Below the pieces are notes generated by a model. It was given only the letters and a program-made list of their open reading frames with translations. It ran no database searches and was not told the DNA's origin. Below, piece by piece: positions 47,001-56,110 of a stretch of DNA of 64,000 nt; position 1 is the stretch's first letter, and each line of letters opens with the position of its first letter. The position numbers and the translations under genes were made by a program. The stretch covers positions 18,981,001 through 19,045,000 of the forward strand of contig NC_071615.1 in assembly GCF_014839835.1 (NCBI RefSeq). The letters are read 5' to 3'. The DNA comes from Dryobates pubescens (lineage: Eukaryota > Chordata > Aves > Piciformes > Picidae).

Positions 47001-50000
47001 GTGACCCTGGCCCCAGAGATGAAGAGGAGCAGTGAGGTCATCCAGGAGCTCACCAAGCAGGGCATCTGTGTCTCACTTGGTAAGGGCTGGGGCTGGGCAG
47101 GCTTTGGGCGACTCCGGCGCCCTGTGCCGCACAGGCCGGGTGGCCTCTCTCAGGGCTGCAGCATCTCTCCCGGTGCCTCTGTGTGACTGGCAAGGGTGGG
47201 ATTGTCTTTTGCCTGGCCTGTGTGGAGGTGACAGACCTGTCACAAACGGGGACCTTGCTTGGTGCTGCGAATCTGTCACCCTTTGGCAGTCAGGGCCAAA
47301 CACCACCCTGGCTGAGGAGCCCCTGCTCCTGAACAGAGGATAGCATCTGGTACTGCTCACACACAGGAAGGAATCAAAGTCTTACTTGAGTAAAGGTGTC
47401 ACTGAGGGCTGATGACATGGAAAGATTCAAACTCTGAAGTCCAGCTGCCTTGTTTGAGAGGTGAAGTCATTTTCCAAAGGTTACTGCTGAGTTGATAACT
47501 GCTTTGCAGCAGGAAGTGCTGCACAAGACTTCCCCCTCCGGTGTCCTGCTGCCCACTGGCTTGAAGCTGGCTGCACTTTTCTTGTCCTTTCTTTTACAGA
47601 CTCTTTTTGCCCAGACCATTGATGAAATCTTTTGTTTTTCTTTAAGGGAGGAGTTACTTAGGATGAAATTAAACCAGGAGAAAGGCACCCATAGAGCAGG
47701 GTGTGTCTTACAGCCACACACAGGGGGGCAGGGATTGCCAGCAGAGCACTAGGGCTGCTCTCTGTGTTGGGGAAACAGTTCCCTCTCTGGATAGGTTTAT
47801 CCCCATGGTGTTTTTCTGGCAATGTCCCCACTGCCTCTGCTCCTGTGACACCTCCCTGTGAAGTCTTCAAATGGCAGGACAGCAGAAGGGCAGGTCCTTG
47901 CACCTCCCACCCAGCCTGCAGGCAGCTCTGGGTGAGCAAGGCAGCATTGGACTAGGGGGAATGGAATGAAGCTGGAGGTGGGGAGATTGAGGCTGGAGGT
48001 GAGGAGGAAGTTCTTCCCCATGAGAGTGGTGAAGCCCTGGAATGGGTTGTCCAGGGAGGTGGTTGGGGCCTGGTCCCTGGAGGTGTTAAGCCCAGGCTGG
48101 ATGAGGCTCTGGCCAGCCTGATCTAGTGTGGGGTGTCCCTGCCCATGGCAGGGGGGTTGGAACTAGATGATCTTTGGGGTCCCTTCCAGCCCTGACTGAT
48201 TCTATGATTTGTGATGGTAGTGATGGGAGCAGTGAACTTGATCAGGTGAAGGACCCCCAGCCACAGTCCCCCCCTGCTCATATCCAGACACCTCTGTGCT
48301 GAGGCTGACATCTCAGACCTCAGCCCGGGGGACAACATGGGAGTAGAGCCCTAGTGATGGAGCATCTTTGCCCCTGTAGGGAGATTAATGGAGAGATGGG
48401 CAGGAAAATCAGGCGTTGGTCTTTGTTCCCAGGCCACTCGGTGGCTAACCTCTGCCAGGCTGAGGAGGCTGTGCAGCACGGCGCCACCTTCATCACTCAC
48501 CTCTTCAACGCCATGCTGCCGGTGAGTAGCCCGGGGCTGCTGCCCTGCACTGGGATTGCTCCTGGGGTTCCCCCCTGCTGCCCACACCTGTATTCTCCCC
48601 AGCTTCTCCCACACCAGCCTTGCAGTGAGGTTTCAGCACTGAGCCTCTGGTTTCACAGTTCTGCTGCCTGGTCTCCAGGAGAGCGAAGGCTGTGGCAGAC
48701 TCCTGAAGACCAGGCTGGACGAGGCTCTGGCCAGCCTGATGTGGTGTGAGGTGTCCCTGCCCATGGCAGGGGGGTTGGAACTAGATGATCCTTGTGGTCC
48801 CTTCCAACCCTGACTGATACTGTGATACTGTGATTCCAAGTTCCAGGAGGTGCCCGGAATTGCCTGGTACAGAGAGGGCACCCAGCTGCCAGGTGCTGCT
48901 TGATAGAGGCGGCAGCTGGGAGCCCTGAGGAAGGGGCTCAGGCTGGTGCTGGTGGAGCTCCACAGCTTGTGCTCTCTTCCCTGGGGCAGTTCCACCACCG
49001 TGACCCTGGGATCGTGGGGCTGCTGACCAGCGACAGGATCCCCGCGGGGCGGAGGGTCTTCTACGGCATGATCTCGGACGGCATCCACACCAACCCTGCC
49101 GCCCTGCGCATCGCCCACCGGGCACACCCCGACGGTGAGCCCGGCAGCCCCGCCCCCTCTCACCGGCTGCCCCTCTCCCACGGCTGCCCCTCTCCCCGGC
49201 TGCCCCTCTCCCACGGCTGCCCCTCTCACCAGCTGCCCCTCTCCCACGGCTGCCCCTCTCCCACGGCTGCCCCTCTCCCCGGCTGCCCCTCTCCCACGGC
49301 TGCCCCTCTCCCACGGCTGCCCCTCTCCCCGGCTGCCCCTCTCCTACGGCTGCCCCTCTCACCAGCTGCCCCTCTCCCACGGCTGGCCCTCTCCCACGGC
49401 TGCCCCTCTCACCGGCTGCCCCTCTCCCCGGCTGCCCCTCTCCCATGGCTGCCCCTCTCCACGGCTGCCCCTCTCCCACGGCTGCCCCTCTCCCACGGCT
49501 GCCCCTCTCACCAGCTGCCCCTCTCCCACGGCTGCCCCTCTCACCAGCTGCCCCTCTCACCGGCTGCCCCTCTCACCGGCTGTCCCTCTCCCACGGCTGC
49601 TGTGGCACGCTGCCCTCGCTGCTGGGAGAGCTCACAGCCGATCCCCCGGCCCTCCCGCGCTGATCCGCCGTGGCTGGGCAGCCCTTGGCCCCGCTCAGGG
49701 GTGGCCACCGTGGTGCACCTCTGAGCGCCGCAGGCGGCTGGGCTCAGAGCTCAGGAAGCCTCTTCCCTTGTGCCCCCCAGGGCTGGTGCTGGTGACAGAC
49801 GCAATCGCTGGCATGGGGCTGGCGCCGGGGCGGCACACGCTGGGGCAGCAGGTGGTGGAGATCGATGGGCTGAACACCTACATTGCAGGCAAGTGGCTGT
49901 GCTAAAGAGCTGGGGACAGCGCTGCCACTTGTCCCCATCCCTCAAGAGCTTGGCACACCTTGCAGTGCCTGGCAGCATGAGGCGGTGCTTGGGCCACGCT

Positions 50001-53000
50001 CTTGAGCTTTGGTGCTTGGTGACTCTGCAGTGGCTTGGGGCACCTTGTAAATAGAGGAAGTGCCCCATCCTCATGGAGCAGGAGGGATCTGTCAGGCACC
50101 CCATCCTCATGGAGCAGGAGGGATCTGTCAGGCACCCCATCCTCATGGAGCAGGAGGGATCTGTCAGGCACCCCATCCTCATGGAGTCAGGAGGGATCTG
50201 TCAGGCACCCCATCCTCATGGAGTCAGGAGGGATCTGTCAGGCACCCCATCCTCATGGAGCAGGAGGGATCTGTCAGGCACCCCATCCTCATGGAGCAGG
50301 AGGGATCTGTCAGGCACCCCATCCTCGTGGAGCAGGAGGGATCTGTCAGGCACCCCATCCTCATGTTGCAGGAGGGATCTGTCAGGCACCCCATCCTCAT
50401 GGAGCAGGAGGGATCTGTCAGGCACCCCATCCTCATGGAGCAGGAGGGATCTGTCAGGCACCCCATCCTCGTGGAGCAGGAGGGATCTGTCAGGCACCCC
50501 ATCCTCATGGAGCAGGAGGGATCTGTCAGGCACCCCATCCTCATGGAGCAGGAGGGATCTGTCAGGCACCCCATCCTCATGGAGCAGGAGGGATCTGTCA
50601 GGCACCCCATCCTCATGGAGCAGGAGGGATCTGTCAGGCACCCCATCCTCATGGAGTCAGGAGGGATCTGTCAGGCACCCCATCCTCATGGAGCAGGAGG
50701 GATCTGTCAGGCACCCCATCCTCATGGAGCAGGAGGGATCTGTCAGGCACCCCATCCTCGTGGAGCAGGAGGGATCTGTCAGGCACCCCATCCTCATGTT
50801 GCAGGAGGGATCTGTCAGGCACCCCATCCTCATGGAGCAGGAGGGATCTGTCAGGCACCCCATCCTCATGGAGCAGGAGGGATCTGTCAGGCACCCCATC
50901 CTCATGGAGCAGGAGGGATCTGTCAGGCACCCCATCCTCGTGGAGCAGGAGGGATCTGTCAGGCACCCCATCCTCATGGAGCAGGAGGGATCTGTCAGGC
51001 ACCCCATCCTCGTGGAGCAGGAGGGATCTGTCAGGCACCCCATCCTCATGGAGCAGGAGGGATCTGTCAGGCACCCCATCCTCATGGAGCAGGAGGGATC
51101 TGTCAGGCACCCCATCCTCATGGAGCAGGAGGGATCTGTCAGGCACCCCATCCTCATGGAGCAGGAGGGATCTGTCAGTCTGCTGCTGTCTGCAACACGT
51201 TTGACTGCCTCCAGTGTCAGGGTTGACAGAGGTTCAGCAGGCTCAGAGGGACAGAGGAGTCCTGCAGACACAGATTGTCCACTGCCTTTACTACAATGCT
51301 GCCACTTCTAAGTTCCTTAAGCTGCAAGCAGTGGGAGACTGGAAAGGTATCTCAGAGAAGGATCAAGGAAGGTGTTTCAGAGAAGGGTCATTCAGTTCCT
51401 TTCTCATGTCTCTGGTAGCAGCTGGCCTGCATGGTGAGCTGGTCTCACCCAGTCCAACTGGTCTGACAGTGGAGCTGCAGGGTGACCGCTCGGTACCTGT
51501 CCCTGTGCTGCCAGCACAGACTCGTTCTTGCCTCTTTCTGTCGCTTGCAGCAATAGCTGCAGGGCCTACAGGATTTCTGCCCCTTCTGGTTGCATTCTGC
51601 TTTCCCACCACCCCACTTCTCCTTGCCACAAGCTGTGGGACCTGCTCAGTGTCACCCTGTTCCTCTCCCAGGCACAAAGACCCTGAGCGGCAGTGTGGCG
51701 ACCATGGACACCTGTGTGCGGCACTTCCAGGAGGCCACAGGTGAGTGACCTCTGCCCACAGCCTGACACAGGAAGAGGCCTCACTCCTGCCAGCAGTCTC
51801 CACTCCACCAAGGAACATCCCTGTGGCACTGGCCTCAGATGAGGACTTTTCTGAGGGGAGGCTTCAGTTTAGCCTATAGTACTAACGAGAGGTGAATTCT
51901 CCTGCTCCTTTCTCACGAAGATGAATGAATTTCCCCTCCCCAGACCCTAGGTGTTCAGTTCTCCTCTTCCCACTGTCTCCATAGGGATGTTTCCCTTCCA
52001 TCTGGCTGTGGTGAGGGTGTTCCAGCTCAGGTCCCAGCCAGGCTAACAGTTGCCTTAGCCAGGGGAGTTTGGGCTGCTCTGGCAGTGGGGGCTGCTACTG
52101 CCCTAACATCTTTCCCCTTCTCTGTCCAAGGGTGCTCAGTGGAGACCGCCTTGGAGGCAGCATCTCTGCATCCTGCCCAGCTCCTGGGGATTGAGCACAA
52201 AAAGGGGACACTAAACTATGACTCTGATGCAGGTACTGGCATGGGGACAATGGTGTGAGGGCTCCTGGGTGCTGCAGCAAAGCAGGGGCTGCTGGTATGG
52301 GAGCAGCAGGTACTGGTGTGGGCACAATGGTGTGAGGGCTCTGGGGTGCTGCAGCAAAGCAGGGGCTGCTGGTATGGGAGCAGCAGGTACTGGTGTGGGC
52401 ACAATGGTGTGAGGGCTCTGGGGTGCTGCAGCAAAGCAGGGGCTGCTGGTATGGGAGCAGCAGGTACTGGTGTGGGCACAATGGTGTGAGGGCTCTGGGG
52501 TGCTGCAGCAAAGCAGGGGCTGCTGGTATGGGAGCAGCCGGTACTGGTGTGGGCACAATGGTGTGAGGGCTCCTGGGTGCTGCAGCAAAGCAGGGGCTGC
52601 TGGTATGGGAGCAGCCGGTACTGGTGTGGGCACAATGGTGTGAGGGCTCCTGGGTGCTGCAGCAAAGCAGGGGCTGCTGTGAATGCATCTTCATCCTGTG
52701 CTTCAGTGGGAGCTGTAGGGAGTCTTCCTTTGCCTGAGGTTTGTTCTGGGCTTTTGCTCTAGCACTCTCTTTACCTTGGATGTTGGTGGTGTTTAGTGAG
52801 CCCTTTGGAGAGACCCCCACGCCTCCACCAAGGACGACCTGCTGCCGTGCTGCTGTTCCTGGGGTGGGGGAGAAGCTCTTCCCTAACCAAGCCTAGCTCT
52901 TCACAGCTGCAGTTCCCCACCAAGCCCAGCTCTTCCTAGACAGCTTGAGCTGCTGGGTTTCCCTGACAGCTGCTTCCTTTCTCTCTTGCCCACTGCAGAT

Positions 53001-53087
53001 TTCCTAGTGCTGACCGACAGCCTGTGCGTGCAGGCCACGTACATCGCGGGCGAGGAAGTCTGGAGGCAGGAGGCCTTGGGCATGTGA
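44017..53087 (+). CDS. AMDHD2: N-acetylglucosamine-6-phosphate deacetylase
   Basis: Eleven coding exons join in frame: 44017-44099, 44557-44693, 45332-45471, 45828-45882, 46867-47079, 48433-48521, 48990-49134, 49781-49888, 51672-51740, 52131-52232 and 52999-53087. The product is 409 aa, the same length as human AMDHD2. The enzyme converts GlcNAc-6-phosphate to glucosamine-6-phosphate plus acetate in the cytosol, feeding amino sugar back to glycolysis and limiting hexosamine-pathway flux. It belongs to the NagA amidohydrolase fold. Visible features are [13 protein letters not shown] (residues about 66-78), metal ligands E143 (HLEGPF), H211 (GHS) and H232 (ITHLFNAM), the DGIHTNP loop, and catalytic D294 (VTDAIAG). 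All are intact. The start ATG has A at -3 and is followed by VQFTNCRIL, as in the family. All introns are GT-AG except intron 8 (GC-AG). Introns 7, 8 and 10 carry tandem arrays. Confidence 0.97.
46015..46600 (+). mobile_element. CR1 3' fragment in AMDHD2 intron 4
   Basis: ORF2 C-terminus ([35 protein letters not shown]) and 3' UTR ending ATGATCTTCCAATGTCTCTT. Confidence 0.9.
47950..48215 (+). mobile_element. CR1 3' end in AMDHD2 intron 5
   Basis: GGGGGAATGGAATGAAGCTG to GGGGTCCCTTCCAGCCCTGA. It is nearly identical to the 13.6-13.85 kb copy. Confidence 0.9.
48700..48840 (+). mobile_element. CR1 3'-end scrap in AMDHD2 intron 6
   Basis: GACCAGGCTGGACGAGGCTC to CCCTTCCAACCCTGACTGAT. Confidence 0.85.
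49155..49605. repeat. 16-17-bp minisatellite, about 26 units, in AMDHD2 intron 7
   Basis: Units of CTGCCCCTCTCCCACGG (17) alternate irregularly with CTGCCCCTCTCCCCGG and CTGCCCCTCTCACCAG (16). The array starts about 20 bases after the exon 7 donor. It is pyrimidine-rich on the sense strand, so it resembles a long polypyrimidine tract with many CAG/CGG ends. Confidence 0.95.
49889..49890 (+). other. AMDHD2: Non-canonical GC splice donor, AMDHD2 intron 8
   Basis: Exon 8 ends GCA G and is followed by GCAAGT, so the donor reads CAG|GCAAGT, the best-matching form for GC-AG introns. Only this cut joins in phase 1 with exon 9 to give the conserved [11 protein letters not shown]. The nearby GT (in AAGTGG) would break the frame. 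Confidence 0.9.
50054..51178. repeat. 36-bp minisatellite, about 31 units, with higher-order repeat, AMDHD2 intron 8
   Basis: The unit is CAGGCACCCCATCCTCATGG, then AGCAGGAGGGATCTGT (36). Variants are CTCGTGG, CATGTTGCAGG, and GAGTCAGG, which adds one base. The GAGTCAGG variant at 50221 recurs at 50654 and the CATGTTGCAGG variant at 50362 recurs at 50795. Both spacings are 433, so a 12-unit block was duplicated. Confidence 0.97.
52228..52685. repeat. 77-bp minisatellite that includes the exon 10 splice donor, AMDHD2 intron 10
   Basis: GTACTGG recurs at 52233 (the real donor), 52310, 52387, 52464, 52541 and 52618, exactly 77 bases apart. Each later copy has GCAGCAG or GCAGCCG in front, so it looks like another splice donor. 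A unit also contains AATGGTGTGAGGGCTC and GCTGCAGCAAAGCAGGGGCT. Confidence 0.95.
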
Positions 53088-54685
53088 CACTGGGCTGTGC
53101 TGGTGCCACCGAGGCTCCCTGGCACTGTGGTTAGCAGCTTTGGTAACCACTCCACTTCTCTTTTTTGGGTTTGGTTGGTTGTTTTTTTTCCTTTTGAATT
53201 CCTTCCTGCAACTCCTTTCAAGGAGCCTCATACCAAAGAGCTGCGTTTCCCGGCGCTGCCGCCGGCTACAGCCGTGCCTGTGGCGCGTCCCTTGGTGCTC
53301 GGTCAGTGGCGGGGGGAGAGCAGGCAGAGCCGTGCTGAGGGGGAGCAGGCAGAGCCGTGCTGAGGGGGAGCTGTCAGCCCCTGCAGGAACCTGAAGGACT
53401 GCACAGTGTCCTGCATGGAGCCCCCAGTGTCCATCTGACAGCGGTGTGAGGCTGTGCCGGCTTTTGCACTGTTCTGTACAGCACACGCCGGCCTGCCCCG
53501 AGCGGGCTCAAGCCATTTCCCCTGCTCTGCCTGCGGCTTGCCTCGCTCCCAGGCAGCTGTGGCTGGTTAGACATCAGCTTCCACCAGCTCACCTCGCAGC
53601 TCTGCGCTTCAGAAGGTTCCTGTTGTCTCAGTGGAAGCTGAGGCTCACGCTCTGGTCCGCTGGCTCAGCTGCATGTCCTCGGGGCGAGGCCGTCGCAACT
53701 CACCGTCAGCTCGGCGCCGTTGCGGCGCTCCGGATCCACGTGGGCTGAATCCTCAGGGCAGAGATCAAACCCAGGAAAATCGAGGCATTGCTGGTCCTTT
53801 GTGCCTTTCCCCTGCATGGGCATTGAGTCTGCAGCACGTGGCTTCTGCTGGAGACGTGGACAGCATCCTTCCACCCCTAACCCTTTGTTCTGGCTGGGGG
53901 GGTTCAGCAGGCTCTGTGCCAAACCACCCCCAGCGGAGCCTTGGCCTCATCTGATGGTTTTTTGCGTTCCTCAGGCCGCAGCTGGGAAGCTTTTGTTTGA
54001 GAGGATGCATCCAAACTGGTGGTGGTGGTGGTGGTCTTGTAAGCCCTCAGTCCAGCTCAGGGACTGAGGGAGAGGAGAACTGCAGTGGGATTCTGGCCCT
54101 TCAAGACAGTTGCTGATAGCTCATTATTCCTATGCTCGTTATTATCTTCTCCAATACTTGACTGTCAGCTCTTTTCCTGACGCTGGGACACTCCTCTCTG
54201 AAGACTGATGCTGCTTTCAAACCCACAGCAGCCAGAAAAGCCTTGCCATAAGTCTTAGACAACCTCTGATAAAGCCTCAAACCCCTCTGAGGTCTTTTTT
54301 TGTAGCGAGGGAAGGGCTCAGAGAAGGCTTCAATCTTGGCAAGGCTGGAGGTGTAAGGCAAGGCAAAGTCTGGCCAGGAGTGTGCTGATTTTTCCAGAGC
54401 CTTTTTATATACTTTGAACAGCAAGCTTTGGAAGTGCTTCCCTTTCACTGGCAGCCTTGGAGAGTTTCTAACACCAGCTGCCAGCGTCAGCACAAACTGT
54501 GTAGCCTCCACGGTTTGAAGCAGTTGAAAGAGACATCAACTAACTGTGCTGTGAGCTGCTGACAGTGCTGCAGCGTTTCGAGTCCCAGCGGGGCCACTTC
54601 TGCCTGCTGGGGAAAAACTCTAAGGGAGGGGGAGGGGGAAAAGTGCATCTGAGGGGGGAATAAAAAGGTGTCTAACTTTTTTTAT
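53088..54685 (+). other. AMDHD2: AMDHD2 3' UTR (probable) with AATAAA
   Basis: After the TGA there are about 1.57 kb of single-copy-looking sequence without CR1. It contains a T-rich run (53160-53190), a GGT repeat (about 54019-54036), and an AATAAA at 54659-54664 followed by T- and A-rich sequence. This is the first strong signal seen, so the 3' UTR may run to about 54680. An earlier weak signal could shorten it. A 136-codon open frame lies on the opposite strand (54101-54511) without an ATG start; I do not call it a gene. Confidence 0.55.
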
Positions 54686-55034
54686 CTCCAAAATTAAATA
54701 ATCAAAAGGGAAAAAAAATCTAAGCTAGAAACTGAAGGAGCCAACAGCTGCCTCTGTGTCTATTGTCTGCTGAAAATAGGCTGTACCCCACGGGTGGTGG
54801 TGGCTGCTGGCAGGGCATGTGCCATGCTGGGATGCCAGCTGCTAGCAGCACCATGACCCGAGGGCCTCTGTGTCTTGGTGGGGACAAAGCTGACGAGGAT
54901 GTTCCTGAAGGTGCTGTGGGACCTGCGGCCACGGAGGGAGGCCACAGGAGGCAGCCAGCTTCCGGACACAGAGATGTGTCACATCCAGAGATGTGGCCCA
55001 GCAGCGCCCTGTGGGGCTCAGGGGTGAGCTCGTG

Positions 55035-55470
55035 GCCATAAAGAAGGGCAACAAAGCTGGGGAAGGGTCTGGAGAGCAGGTCTGGTGAGGAGCAGCTGAG
55101 GGGCCTGAGTTGTTTAGTCTGGAGGAGGCTGAGGGAAGACCTCATTGCTCTCTACAGCTCCCTGAGAAGAGGCTGCAGCCAGCGGGGGTTGGTGGATTCT
55201 CTCTAGGCTCAGGTGCTAGGAGAGGCAATGGCCTGAAGCTGTGCCAGGGGAGGGTTAGGTTGGAGAGGAGGCAAAATGTCTTTGGTGGCAGAGTGGTCAG
55301 GGCCTGGCAGAGGCTGCCCAGGGAGGTGGTGGAGTCCCCATGCCTGGAGGGGCTGCAGAGCCCTGTGGCCATGGCAGCTGGGGCCAGGGTTTGGTGCCCG
55401 TGGTGGGGCTGGGTTGGGTTGCTGGCTGGATGCTCTGGGAGAGCCTTTCCAAGCAATGATTGGGGGAGGG
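55035..55470 (+). mobile_element. CR1 3' fragment
   Basis: AAGAAGGGCAACAAAGCTGG, then degraded ORF2 C-terminus and 3' UTR to about 55450, just before the CpG island of the third gene. Confidence 0.82.
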
Positions 55471-55499
55471 GAGGAGAAGGGCAAACACCTCCAAAGGGT

Positions 55500-56110
55500 G
55501 TGCCTGGGCACCCCTGCCGCATCCCGGGCCCGAGGCGCAGGCCCCGCTGTGTTGTCGCCGGGCGGAACGGAGGTGCGGGGCGCGGGGCGCGGCCGGAGGG
55601 GCGGCGGCAGGAGCACCGCGGCGGGGGACGCCTGTGGGCGGGGCGCGGCGCCGGGGCCTGGCCTGCCTGCCGCCGGTGCCTCCCCTCGGTGCCTCCCCCC
55701 GGTGCCTCCCCGCGTGCGGCCAGGCCGGCTCCCGCGGGCCGAGGGCCGCTGCGCGGGCGCCCGGGAGCCGTCGCTGGTGGCGGCCCCGGCACGGCTGGAG
55801 CCGGGGCCCGGGAGCGCGCACGGGGCCCGGGAGCGCGCAGGCAGCGCGGCACGGGGCCCGGGAGCGCGCACGGGGCCCGCGTTCCTGCCGTGGCGGCGCG
55901 GGGGCTGCCCACATGGAGCGGGTAAGGAGCTCGGCCTCTCTCTGCCTCTCGCCTCTGTTCCGGGGCAGCCTCTTCCCCACCGGCCCCCTGCCTCGGCGCC
56001 GTCTCCGGGCCGGGCTCTCGGCCGGCCCTCGGCCGTGCCCGCGGCTCCGGGGCCCTCCCTGGCGCCGGTGCCCGGGCACCTCGTTGTGCTGCCGAGGCAA
56101 GGCGGGCTTC
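55500..56110 (+). promoter_or_regulatory. CpG island, promoter of the C8orf33-like gene
   Basis: This is a sharply bounded GC/CpG-rich stretch directly around the proposed ATG at 55913. It includes short imperfect repeats of a cGGGGCCCGGGAGCGCGCA-like unit at about 55805-55875. The island makes this the natural 5' end of the gene that continues at 57.5 kb. No TATA box is evident. Confidence 0.65.

Noticed and set aside
48781-49905. Repeated [10 protein letters not shown] or CPSPTAAPL frames
   Set aside because: Intronic 16-17-bp array around AMDHD2 exon 7; the real frame is the one joining exons 7 and 8.
50035-51311. Long + and - frames of repeated [11 protein letters not shown] or [11 protein letters not shown]
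   Set aside because: Translation of the 36-bp intronic array; it lies inside AMDHD2 intron 8.
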